A stretch of 14,244 nt of DNA, taken from the NCBI GenBank assembly GCA_021788795.1, contig JAJYKG010000007.1:7198-21441 (forward strand), given 5' to 3'. Below, piece by piece: positions 1 to 7,171 of the stretch (its first letter is position 1; the number at the start of each line of letters is the position of its first letter). The position numbers and the translations under genes are program-made. The notes beneath the pieces were generated by a model. That model searched no databases and was not told the DNA's origin. It saw only the letters and a program-made list of their open reading frames with translations. The stretch is from Thermoplasmata archaeon (GTDB lineage: Archaea; Thermoplasmatota; Thermoplasmata; RBG-16-68-12).

Positions 1-2895
1 GCGGGCCTCGTCCTGGTCCTCGTCCTCCTCGGCCTGCGCCCGCTCCTGGCCCGCCTCGCCGCGAGGAACATCCAGCGGCGCAAGGCGCGCGTCGCGATCG
101 TGATCGTCGGGTTGCTCGTCGGCACCGCGATCATCTCCTCCAGTCTCGTCGTCGGGGACACGCTGCGGTACATCTTCCTCCAGGACGTGTACACGCGGCT
201 CGACACGATCGACGAGATGGTCTGGAACTCCTTCAACGGGAACCTGTACGCCTTCCCCCAGGCGTACTACCCGACGATCGCCGCGGGCCTCCGGGCGCAG
301 GGGGCGCCGGTGGACGGCGTGGCGCCCTTGCTGTTGGAGACCATGCCCGTCCGCAACGTCGCCGGCAACAAGGGCAACCAGGCGATCACGGTCATGGGCC
401 TCAACGCGACCGACGAGGCGGGCTTCGGCGGCCTCACGACCGCCGGCGGCCGGTCCGTCGACGTGAACGACCTCGGGCCGTCCCGGGTGTACCTGAACCA
501 GGACGCCGCGGCGGACCTGAACGCGACGGCCGGCCAGGACCTCACCCTCTTCTACGGCACGACGAACCAGACCCTCGTCCACGTCATCGTGCAGGACATC
601 GTGCGGTCCCAGGGCAAAGCCGCCTACGAGCGGGACCCGCTCATCCTCATGGGCCTCTCCCAGGCCCAGTCCGCCTTCAACGAGACGGGGAGCATCAACG
701 CGATCAAGGTCTCGAACACGGGCGGGGTCGCGTCGGGCGTCGCCTACACGGACACCGTGGTCCAGGATCTGCGGCTCCTCATCGCGCAGGAGCACTGGAA
801 CCTCGGCGTGGAGCCGGTGAAGCAGGAGGGCGTCCAGAGCGCGACGCAGACGGGGGCGCAGGCCACGGAGCTCTTCCTCGTCATGGGCGCCTTCTCCGTG
901 ATCGCGGGCATCCTGCTCATCGTGAACATCTTCGTGATGATGGCAGAGGAGCGCAAGCAGGAGATGGGCGTCGCCCGCGCCGTGGGCTTCCTGCGCCGGG
1001 AGCTCATGGCCACGTTCCTCCTCGAAGGCACGTTCTACGCGGTCGTCGCCGCGGCGCTCGGGGCGGTCGCCGGCCTGGGCCTCGGGTGGGTGATGATCTG
1101 GGTCTTCGACAAGGTCGTGCCCCACGGCAACGTCCCGGTGACCTTCCACTTCGAGGACGGGAGCGTCCTCCTCGCGTTCGTCGCGGGGGCCGCGCTCACG
1201 TGGGCGTCGATCCTCCTGGCGTCGTGGCGCGTCTCCCGCCTGAACATCGTCCGCGCGATCCGGGACCTGCCCGAGCCGGGCACGCAGGGCCGGTCGCGGC
1301 AGCTGGCGGCCCTGGGGGGCCTCGTCGTCCTCGCCGGCGTCGTCCTCTCGTGGTGGGGCGGGGCCTATGACACGGGCCTGGGCAAGATCCCCGGCCCGCC
1401 CGTGGTCGCCCTGGGCCTCGCCTTGGCGATCGCCGCGCGCCACGCGCGGCTCGGCTTCTCCCTGGCCTCCGCGTTCAACATCGCCTGGCTCCTCGGGCCC
1501 TTCAGCCTCGTGAACACGGCCACGGACGACATCTCCGTGGTGTTCGTGATGACAGGGCTCATCCTCGTCGGATCCGCGATCCTGATCGCCGTGTTCAACG
1601 TGAGCGAGGTGTCCCGCCTGCTCCTGCGGCGGGCGAGCCGGGACCGCGGGCGCCCCGTCCTCCGCACGGCGGTCTCCTACCCGATGGACAAGCGCTTCCG
1701 CACCGGGATGACGATCGCGATGTTCGCGCTCATCATCTTCATGATCACCCTGATCTCCATGGTCCAGGGGCTCGAGCAGTCGAGCCTCAACCAGTTCGTC
1801 GCGCAGCAGAGCGGCGGCTACGACATCGTCGGCTACACGACGACGTACGGGGAGATCCCGAACTTCCGCACGATCCTGGAAGGCAACTTCTCCTCGAGCG
1901 AGTTCCTGAACGGATGGGACGGCGTGGCGAGCGCGAGCGTCATGCCCGCGAAGATCCAGCAGGCCGGCTCGAGCGAGACGTACAACTACACCCTGTGGGG
2001 CGTCGACAACTTCCTCGTGAAGAGCAACCAGTACGGGTTCTACAGCAACCTGCCGTACATCACGGACGCCAACGGCACCCGGGTCGACCTCGTGAACCGC
2101 ACGGACGTCTGGCTGAGCCTCCGGGAGAACCACACCCTCGCGATCATCGACCGCAGCGCCGCGGGGGTGAACCAGTTCGTCCCGAACCCGGACCGCCTCC
2201 AGCTCGTGCCCGGGGACCGCATCCGCGCCTTCGACGCGACGGGCCGCCAGGTCAACCTCACGATCGTCGGGATCCTGGAGCAGTCCCTCCAGTTCACGTC
2301 CGGCGTGTTCGTCGACCAGAGCGTGGTCAAGACCGTGTTCCCCGCCAGCGAGCAGTACACGGCGTACTTCTTCCAGGTCGCGCCCGGGGTCGACGTGACC
2401 GCGCTCCGGGGCCGCCTGGAGCAGGTGTTCTTCGCCTACGGCCTCCAGACGATCGACATCCGCGAGCAGATCGGGCAGGCGTTCGATGCCACCCAGGAGG
2501 TCCTCACCCTCATGGAGGCGTACCTGGGGATCGGGCTGCTCGTCGGCATCGCGGGGCTGGCGGTGGTCACCTTGCGAGCGGTCGTGGAGCGCCGCACGCA
2601 GATCGGCGCGTTACGGGCCATCGGATTCACCCAGGGGATGGTCCTCCGCATGTTCCTCCTGGAGATCGCCCTGATCGCGGTCCTCGGGGTGGGCATCGGC
2701 GTCGGCCTGGGGGTCGTCTTCGCCTACAAGGTCTACCTGGTCTACTTCGCGGGCATCATCACGTTCAGCGTGCCGTGGTTGAACCTCGGGATCATCGTCG
2801 CGATCGCCTCCGTCGCCGCGGTCGCGTGCACAGCCCAGCCTGCGATCCGCGCGTCCCGCATCCCGCCCGCCGAGGCCCTGCGGTACGCGGAGTGA
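1..2895 (+). CDS. ABC transporter permease, FtsX/MacB type (5' end outside window)
   Basis: Membrane permease subunit of an ABC transporter of the MacB/LolC/FtsX kind, which usually moves lipids, lipoproteins or peptides or passes mechanical force across the membrane with a separate ATPase. The frame is open from base 1 (a hydrophobic stretch then ARNIQRRKAR), so the GTG at 100 is not the true start; the gene begins left of the window. The order seen is: hydrophobic segments at about 1-50 and 88-150, an outer domain at about 160-860, a first FtsX core with membrane segments at about 880-1240 (including EERKQEMGVARAVGF), a central membrane cluster at about 1300-1600 and a segment at about 1711-1770, a second outer domain to about 2490, and a second FtsX core (ERRTQIGALRAIGF) ending in the typical IPPAEALRYAE. 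This is the duplicated-core layout of large FtsX permeases. No ATPase gene follows; one may lie upstream. The substrate cannot be told. Stop TGA is at 2893-2895. Confidence 0.9.
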   Translation, partial: AGLVLVLVLLGLRPLLARLAARNIQRRKARVAIVIVGLLVGTAIISSSLVVGDTLRYIFLQDVYTRLDTIDEMVWNSFNGNLYAFPQAYYPTIAAGLRAQGAPVDGVAPLLLETMPVRNVAGNKGNQAITVMGLNATDEAGFGGLTTAGGRSVDVNDLGPSRVYLNQDAAADLNATAGQDLTLFYGTTNQTLVHVIVQDIVRSQGKAAYERDPLILMGLSQAQSAFNETGSINAIKVSNTGGVASGVAYTDTVVQDLRLLIAQEHWNLGVEPVKQEGVQSATQTGAQATELFLVMGAFSVIAGILLIVNIFVMMAEERKQEMGVARAVGFLRRELMATFLLEGTFYAVVAAALGAVAGLGLGWVMIWVFDKVVPHGNVPVTFHFEDGSVLLAFVAGAALTWASILLASWRVSRLNIVRAIRDLPEPGTQGRSRQLAALGGLVVLAGVVLSWWGGAYDTGLGKIPGPPVVALGLALAIAARHARLGFSLASAFNIAWLLGPFSLVNTATDDISVVFVMTGLILVGSAILIAVFNVSEVSRLLLRRASRDRGRPVLRTAVSYPMDKRFRTGMTIAMFALIIFMITLISMVQGLEQSSLNQFVAQQSGGYDIVGYTTTYGEIPNFRTILEGNFSSSEFLNGWDGVASASVMPAKIQQAGSSETYNYTLWGVDNFLVKSNQYGFYSNLPYITDANGTRVDLVNRTDVWLSLRENHTLAIIDRSAAGVNQFVPNPDRLQLVPGDRIRAFDATGRQVNLTIVGILEQSLQFTSGVFVDQSVVKTVFPASEQYTAYFFQVAPGVDVTALRGRLEQVFFAYGLQTIDIREQIGQAFDATQEVLTLMEAYLGIGLLVGIAGLAVVTLRAVVERRTQIGALRAIGFTQGMVLRMFLLEIALIAVLGVGIGVGLGVVFAYKVYLVYFAGIITFSVPWLNLGIIVAIASVAAVACTAQPAIRASRIPPAEALRYAE

Positions 2896-2929
2896 GCGGG
2901 CCACGGGTCGCCGCGGGCTCCGAGGGCGT

Positions 2930-2953
2930 GCGTACCTCTACTCAGAGGTACGC
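2930..2953. repeat. Palindrome copy 1, across the stop codon of the small gene
   Basis: A perfect inverted repeat with 10-bp arms (gcgtacctct / agaggtacgc) around a 4-base centre (actc). The core tacctctactcagaggta matches palindrome copy 2 at 3189-3210 at 15 of 18 positions, differing only in the three central bases. It lies between the convergent ends of the permease gene (2895) and the small minus-strand gene, whose TAG stop (2938-2940) and last three sense codons fall inside it. It could be a bidirectional hairpin, a protein-binding site or an element boundary. No T-tract follows it on either strand. Confidence 0.8.
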
Positions 2954-3186
2954 GGACCGGCCACGAGACGCTCGATCAGGGCCCTCTTCCGCGCGAACTC
3001 CGCCTCCGCGCGACGGTGGTACGCGAGCATGCGCCGCAGGAGATCGGCCTTGGACCGATCCGACTCCACCCGGCCCACGTAGTCCTCGTGCCGCACGGAG
3101 CGCCCGTCCTCCCGCTCGTAGTGCCAGAAATACCAGTAGCGCCGCCCGCCGAAATCGCGGACGCGGACCCCGCAACCAATCTCCAT
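2938..3186 (-). CDS. Small Arg- and aromatic-rich protein, 82 aa, function unknown
   Basis: I do not recognise a named family. The protein has 82 residues including about 17 arginines, with a net positive charge. Residues about 8-38 look like a beta-hairpin or small sheet with a dense aromatic run (RRYWYFWHYER) ending in HEDYVGR. Residues about 42-76 look like one long charged helix. A short aromatic hairpin followed by a helix occurs in small archaeal nucleic-acid-associated proteins, for example DUF6788-like ones, but that link is only by look. The ATG at 3184-3186 is preceded by GAGGT with a 5-base spacer, supporting this start. The gene sits between two copies of one palindrome: the upstream copy contains the ribosome site and a TATA sequence, and the downstream copy contains the stop codon. 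It is convergent with the permease and divergent from valS. Overlapping frames in the same stretch lack such features. It could be an autoregulator or cargo of a small mobile unit. Confidence 0.6.
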   Translation of the reverse strand: MEIGCGVRVRDFGGRRYWYFWHYEREDGRSVRHEDYVGRVESDRSKADLLRRMLAYHRRAEAEFARKRALIERLVAGPRTSE

Positions 3187-3188
3187 CT

Positions 3189-3210
3189 TATACCTCTAAG
3201 TAGAGGTATA
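3189..3210. repeat. Palindrome copy 2, before the start codon of the small gene
   Basis: A perfect inverted repeat with 10-bp arms (tatacctcta / tagaggtata) around a 2-base centre (ag), ending three bases before the minus-strand ATG at 3186. On the minus strand the distal arm supplies TATA about 24 bases before the ATG, and the proximal arm supplies the Shine-Dalgarno GAGGT. The site therefore overlaps both core promoter and ribosome site. It shares 15 of 18 core bases with the copy at 2930-2953. Operator for autoregulation is the simplest reading; this is an inference. Confidence 0.8.
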
Positions 3211-3280
3211 TCGGAGGCAAGCTTGAAGCTTCCGTCCGGGCCCCCGAATCCGGCGCCCCTGCCCCTCCGTGCCCGGCAAG

Positions 3281-3290
3281 CCTTTTATCC
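3281..3290 (+). promoter_or_regulatory. Putative TATA box of valS
   Basis: The AT-rich stretch ccttttatcc stands out in GC-rich DNA and is centred about 28 bases before the valS ATG (3313). The bases just before the ATG have no Shine-Dalgarno. This spacing fits an archaeal promoter giving a leaderless or nearly leaderless mRNA. Confidence 0.5.
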
Positions 3291-3312
3291 CCCCTCGCGC
3301 TCCGACGGGACC

Positions 3313-5622
3313 ATGGCGGAGCCGAAGCTCCGGGAGAAGACGTGGGACCCCACGATGGAGGAGTCCCTCCTGGCCACCTGGGCCCAGGAGCCCGAGCTCT
3401 ACCGCTTCGCCCCGGCGAAGGACCAGCCCACCTACGTGATCGACACGCCGCCTCCGTACCCGAGCGGCTCGTGGCACATCGGCGCCGTGATGACGTACGC
3501 CATGATCGACATGATCGCCCGCTCCCAGCGCATGCTCGGCCAGGCGGTCCTCTTCCCGTTCGGCCTCGACCGCAACGGCATCAACATCGAGCGCACGGTT
3601 GAACGGAAGACCGGGAAGCCCCTCCACCTGTGGGACCGGGAGGCGTTCATCCAGGAGTGCCGCAAGGAGATCGAGGTCATCGGGAACGGCCTCCTCACCC
3701 TCGCCCGCCGCGCGGGCCTGTCCGCGGACCTCGAGCACGCCTACTTCACCGACTCGGACGCCTACCGCGCCTTCAGCCAGGCCGTCTTCCTCGAGCTCTG
3801 GCCCAAGGGGCTCTTCTACCGCGGCGAGCGGCCGATGTTCTGGTGCCCCCACGACGAGACCCCGCTCGCGGAGGCGGACATCGAGTACGAGGACCGGCCC
3901 TCCCGGCTGGTCTGGATGAACTTCCCGCTCGAGGGGGGCAGCCACATCCCCATCGCGACGACGCGGCCGGAACTGCTCGCCGCCTGCCGCGCGGTCATCG
4001 TCCACCCGGACGACGAGCGCTTCAAGGCGGTCGCGGGGAAGCGGGCCAGGGTCCCGGTCTACGGCCGCGACGTGCCCGTCGTGCCGCACGCCATGGCGAA
4101 GCCCGAGTTCGGGAGCGGCGGGGCCATGATCTGCTCCTACGGCGACTCCGTGGACCTCATGCTCTTCCGCGAGCTGCGCCTCGAGCCCGTCAAGGCGATC
4201 GACGAGCGCGGCCGGATGACCGAGGCCACGGGGGAGCTCAAGGGCCTGAAGATCGAGGCGGCCCGCGAGAAGGCCATCGAGCTGCTGAAGGCCCACGGCG
4301 CCCTCGAGAAGGTCGAGCCGCTCGCCCACAAGACGCCGATCTGTTCGCGCTGCCACACGCCCATCGAATTCATCTCCTCCGATGCGTGGTACCTCAAGCA
4401 GCTCGAGTTCCGCGGGGAGCTCGAGAAGCTCGCCGCGGCCATGGAGTTCCGCCCGCCGCGGCACCGGCAGCTCCTCCTCGACTGGATGGAGGGGCTCACG
4501 ATCGACTGGCCCATCTCCCGCCGCCGGTACTACCACACGGAGATCCCGCTCTGGTACTGCAAGGGATGCGGCGAGGTCCTCGCGCCGCCGCCCGGGAAGT
4601 ACTACCGCCCGTGGCGCGACCCCGCGCCCTTCGACGCGTGCCCGAAGTGCGGCGGCAAGGCCTTCGTCGGGGAGGACCGCGTGTTCGACACCTGGATGGA
4701 CTCGAGCTGCTCGAACCTCTTCGTCTCTCGGTACCGCACGGACGGCGCGTTCTTCGACACGAACTTCCCGGTCTCCCTGCGGCCCCAGGGCCGCGACATC
4801 GTCCGCACCTGGCTGTACTACACGACGCTCAAGTCCTACCTCGTCCGTCGGCAGAAGCCCTTCGAGACGGTCTTCATCCACGGCATGGGCCTGGACGCCC
4901 GCGGCCGCGCGATGCACCGCACCCTGGGGAACGTCATCGACCCGTGGCCCTACATCCAGCGGCATGGCGCCGACGCGGTCCGGTTCTTCGCCGCGACGGA
5001 GACGAACCCCGGGGACGACTTCCGCATCAACGTGGACAAGATCGGGGGCGCGGGGAAGTTCCTCACGAAGCTCTGGAACACGGCGCGGTTCATCTCCTCG
5101 TTCCCCGAGCCCGCGGCGGGGAAGCTCGCGCCCGCCGACGAGTGGATCCTCGCGGAGCTGAACCGCCTCATCGAGGACGCCCGCGGCGCGTACGGGGAGC
5201 TGAACCTCTTCATCCCCTCGAACCGCGCGCGGGACTTCCTCTGGAACCTCTTCGCGCCGCACTATGTCGAGATGGTCAAGGTCCGCGCCTACGAGGGCGA
5301 CGCGGGCGCGCTGTGGACGCTCCACGCCTGCCTGCGGGACCTGCTGCGCCTCCTGGCGCCCGTCACGCCCTTCTCCACGGACCTCATCTGGCGCGAGGTC
5401 TACGGCGGCAGCGTGCACGCCGAGCGGTTCCCCTTGCCGCGGGACGGCATCCCGGCATCGCGGCTCGAGCTGACGGAACCCCTCGTGGCCTTCAATTCAG
5501 AGGTCTGGAAGACGAAGCGGGAGAAGGGGCTGAGCCTGAACGTCGAGTTGGCCGGCGTGAACGTGCCGGAGGCGCTCAAGCCTTTCGAGCCGGACTTGCG
5601 GCGGATGCACCGCCTCGCTTGA
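3313..5622 (+). CDS. valS: Valyl-tRNA synthetase, archaeal type, with altered signature motifs
   Basis: Class I aminoacyl-tRNA synthetase charging tRNA-Val with valine in the cytoplasm; 769 aa. The start at 3313 (MAEPKLREKTWDPT) fits the family N-terminus and the TATA box at 3281-3290; the frame is open further upstream, but that part is not family-like. Seen in order: PPPYPSGSWHIGA (46-58; the HIGH motif reads HIGA), a CP1 editing domain with ATTRPE (about 215-220) and FGSGGAMICSYGD, Cys pairs C344/C347, C416/C419 and C443/C446 that could bind zinc, DWPISRRR (398-405), LRPQGRDIVRTW, and GRAMHRTLGN where KMSKS is expected (AMHRT at 533-537). The anticodon-binding domain follows (LAPADEWILAELNRL, LLAPVTPF). 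The C-terminus (KREKGLSLNVELAGVNV, then LKPFEPDL) matches archaeal ValRS ends, without the bacterial coiled coil. It is somewhat shorter than common archaeal ValRS of about 850-890 aa. IleRS and LeuRS fit less well, given the zinc and editing motifs. Its last 47 bases overlap the convergent epimerase gene. Confidence 0.9.
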   Translation: MAEPKLREKTWDPTMEESLLATWAQEPELYRFAPAKDQPTYVIDTPPPYPSGSWHIGAVMTYAMIDMIARSQRMLGQAVLFPFGLDRNGINIERTVERKTGKPLHLWDREAFIQECRKEIEVIGNGLLTLARRAGLSADLEHAYFTDSDAYRAFSQAVFLELWPKGLFYRGERPMFWCPHDETPLAEADIEYEDRPSRLVWMNFPLEGGSHIPIATTRPELLAACRAVIVHPDDERFKAVAGKRARVPVYGRDVPVVPHAMAKPEFGSGGAMICSYGDSVDLMLFRELRLEPVKAIDERGRMTEATGELKGLKIEAAREKAIELLKAHGALEKVEPLAHKTPICSRCHTPIEFISSDAWYLKQLEFRGELEKLAAAMEFRPPRHRQLLLDWMEGLTIDWPISRRRYYHTEIPLWYCKGCGEVLAPPPGKYYRPWRDPAPFDACPKCGGKAFVGEDRVFDTWMDSSCSNLFVSRYRTDGAFFDTNFPVSLRPQGRDIVRTWLYYTTLKSYLVRRQKPFETVFIHGMGLDARGRAMHRTLGNVIDPWPYIQRHGADAVRFFAATETNPGDDFRINVDKIGGAGKFLTKLWNTARFISSFPEPAAGKLAPADEWILAELNRLIEDARGAYGELNLFIPSNRARDFLWNLFAPHYVEMVKVRAYEGDAGALWTLHACLRDLLRLLAPVTPFSTDLIWREVYGGSVHAERFPLPRDGIPASRLELTEPLVAFNSEVWKTKREKGLSLNVELAGVNVPEALKPFEPDLRRMHRLA

Positions 5623-6613
5623 CGGGCAGCGGCACGCCGCTCGTCGCGTACGTGTCGACGTACCACGCCATCGTCTCCCGCAGCCGGTCCTCGAACGGCC
5701 GCGGCGCCCACCCGAGCTCGCGGCGCGCCTTCGACGCGTCCACGACCACGTCGAGGGCGGAGAGGGCGAGGACCGAACGCGACAGGAGCGCCGTGCGTCC
5801 CTTGCGGCGGGCGTTCCACTCCGAGAACCGCGCGACGAGGCGGGCGAGGGACATCGGCACGCGCCGGCGCGGCGCCTTGACGCCCGCGGCGCCCGCCGCG
5901 GCCTCGAGGAACTCGTACATGGAGAGCACGCGGTCCCCGAGGAGGTAGGTCTCGCCGGGCTTCCCCACGGTCGCGGCGAGGACGTGCCCCTCCGCGACGT
6001 CCGCGGCATGGACCCAGGTGTTCAGCCCGAAGCCGCTCGGCAGCGCGGGGAGGCGGCCGCGGACCAGGAGGGCGAGGCTCCCCGCGAGCTGGTTCGTGTC
6101 CCCTGGCCCGAAGACCGCGCCCGGGGCCACGATCGTGACGGGCAGCCCCTCGGCCATCTCCCGCGCGACGGCCTCGTGGGCCTCGAGCTTCGTGACCACG
6201 TAGGGATCGGGGATGAGGGCGGCCGGTTTCGTCGCCTCCGTGGCGGGATGGTCCCGCGAGGACGGGAAGAGGCCCGCGGTGCTCGTGTACACGATCCGCG
6301 GGACGCTCTCCTGACGCGCCATCGCGAGGACGTTCACGGTCCCCTGCACGTTGACGCGCCGCATGGCCTCGGGGTCCCGGACCCCAATCTCGAACCACGC
6401 GGCGTGGTGGAACAGCACGTCGACGCCCGCGAGCTCGTGCACGAAGTCGGGGCGCGTCACGTCCCCGACCACGACCCTGGCCCCGCGGGCCTCCAGGTCC
6501 CGGGCCCGGGCCGGATCCCGGGCCAGGAGGAGGACCTCCCACCCGCCCGCGAGCAGCGCCTCGGCGACGTGGCGGCCGACGAGCCCGGTCCCACCCGTGA
6601 CGAACGCGCGCAT
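5576..6613 (-). CDS. NAD(P)-dependent epimerase/reductase, extended SDR family
   Basis: Probable oxidoreductase or epimerase acting on a nucleotide sugar or a flavonol-like carbonyl compound; 345 aa. The Rossmann motif TGGTGLVG is at residues 6-13, HHAAW at about 69-73, the serine motif YTSTAGLF at 109-116, and the catalytic pair Y138/K142 (YVVTK) is intact; VAPGAVFGPGD and the late AADVAEGH follow. The pattern, including the VRDPEAM...NVQGT run, resembles the HpnA / dihydroflavonol-4-reductase-like group, so the substrate is uncertain. I chose the ATG at 6613 because the nucleotide-binding strand MRAFVTGG starts there and a GAGG lies just upstream; the upstream in-frame extension is low-complexity and overlaps the CBS gene. 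It begins 10 bases after the CBS-protein stop, suggesting co-transcription, and ends 47 bp inside valS on the opposite strand. Confidence 0.85.
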   Translation of the reverse strand: MRAFVTGGTGLVGRHVAEALLAGGWEVLLLARDPARARDLEARGARVVVGDVTRPDFVHELAGVDVLFHHAAWFEIGVRDPEAMRRVNVQGTVNVLAMARQESVPRIVYTSTAGLFPSSRDHPATEATKPAALIPDPYVVTKLEAHEAVAREMAEGLPVTIVAPGAVFGPGDTNQLAGSLALLVRGRLPALPSGFGLNTWVHAADVAEGHVLAATVGKPGETYLLGDRVLSMYEFLEAAAGAAGVKAPRRRVPMSLARLVARFSEWNARRKGRTALLSRSVLALSALDVVVDASKARRELGWAPRPFEDRLRETMAWYVDTYATSGVPLPVKRGGASAASPARKA

Positions 6614-6623
6614 GGAACCCGCC

Positions 6624-7124
6624 TCAGAGGCGCGGCACGCCCTTCCGCCCCGTGGCCAGGACCCGCGCGAGGTCCGCCCGGGTGATGATGCCGACCACCT
6701 GGCCGGCATCGACGACGGGGAGCCGGTTGACGTCGTGCTCGATCATCGCCGCGGCCACGAACTCCAGGGAGTCCGTCGGCGCGACGCCGTGGACGTGCGC
6801 GGTCATCACGTCGGAGACCTTCGAGCTGCGGAGCTGGCGATACACGGCGTCGACCGCGGCGTGCTCGCGCTCGCCCAGGAACGCCAGGAGGTCCAGGGAG
6901 TGCACGCGGCTCGTGAGGTAGCGCTTGCCCAGGGTCTCCTCGGCGATCCGCTTGAGCTGGCGCAGGATGTCGGACTCGCTCAGGATGCCGACCAGGCGGC
7001 CGTGCTCGTCGACCACGGGCGCGCCGCTCACGCCCCGCTGCACGAGGCGCTCCGCGGCCTGCTCCACGTTCATCCCGGGGGACAGGGTCAACACGTCCCG
7101 GGTCATCACGTCCGCGGCCCACAC
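6624..7124 (-). CDS. Two-CBS-domain protein
   Basis: A 166-aa protein made of two CBS domains, a module that binds adenine nucleotides (AMP, ATP, SAM) or other ligands and senses energy state. CBS1 covers residues about 3-58 (ADVMTRDVLTLSPGMNVEQA, GAPVVDEHGRLVGILSESD). A charged helical linker follows (about 59-102). CBS2 covers about 103-160 (SDVMTAHVHGVAPTDSLEF, NRLPVVDAGQVVGIITRADLARVL). There is no fused enzyme, so it probably acts as a stand-alone regulator whose partner cannot be named. The start is GTG at 7124, giving MWAADVMT, the usual spacing before the first DVMT. An upstream ATG near 7135 is out of frame, and an in-frame stop blocks extension. There is no clear ribosome site. It starts 47 bases after the GTPase stop and ends 10 bases before the epimerase start. 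Confidence 0.85.
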   Translation of the reverse strand: MWAADVMTRDVLTLSPGMNVEQAAERLVQRGVSGAPVVDEHGRLVGILSESDILRQLKRIAEETLGKRYLTSRVHSLDLLAFLGEREHAAVDAVYRQLRSSKVSDVMTAHVHGVAPTDSLEFVAAAMIEHDVNRLPVVDAGQVVGIITRADLARVLATGRKGVPRL

Positions 7125-7171
7125 GGGCTCGACATCGCGGCGAAGCTACTTGACGTTGCCGCGCGCCCGCG

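Noticed and set aside
1914..3203. A 429-codon + strand frame overlapping the permease end and the small gene
   Set aside because: Arg/Pro/Gly-rich with no motif, out of frame with the clear FtsX core.
3219..3231. aagcttgaagctt, a short repeat with two HindIII-like halves between the small gene and valS
   Set aside because: Only 13 bases, with no second copy seen. It could be part of a regulatory region but is short enough for chance.
3016..3312. An N-terminal extension of valS of 99 codons
   Set aside because: In frame, but it overlaps the small minus-strand gene and the valS TATA box, and its sequence is unlike any ValRS N-terminus. The ATG at 3313 begins the family-like part.
3196..5418. 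A 740-codon open frame on the minus strand opposite valS
   Set aside because: It mirrors the valS codons in very GC-rich DNA, has low-complexity Arg/Val/Glu/Asp/Leu composition and no recognisable motif. The + strand carries all ValRS motifs.
5647..5660. Inverted repeat tacgtgtcgacgta near the valS/epimerase junction
   Set aside because: It lies inside the epimerase coding sequence, has only 5-bp arms and no T-tract, so it is not called a terminator.
3630..5948. A 772-codon + strand open frame shifted against valS
   Set aside because: Its translation is Arg/Pro/Gly/Ala-rich low complexity, typical of a shadow frame of a GC-rich gene, and it runs on into the antisense of the epimerase.
6614..6709. 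A 32-residue N-terminal extension of the epimerase
   Set aside because: It overlaps the CBS gene and is low complexity. The Rossmann fold starts directly at the ATG at 6613.
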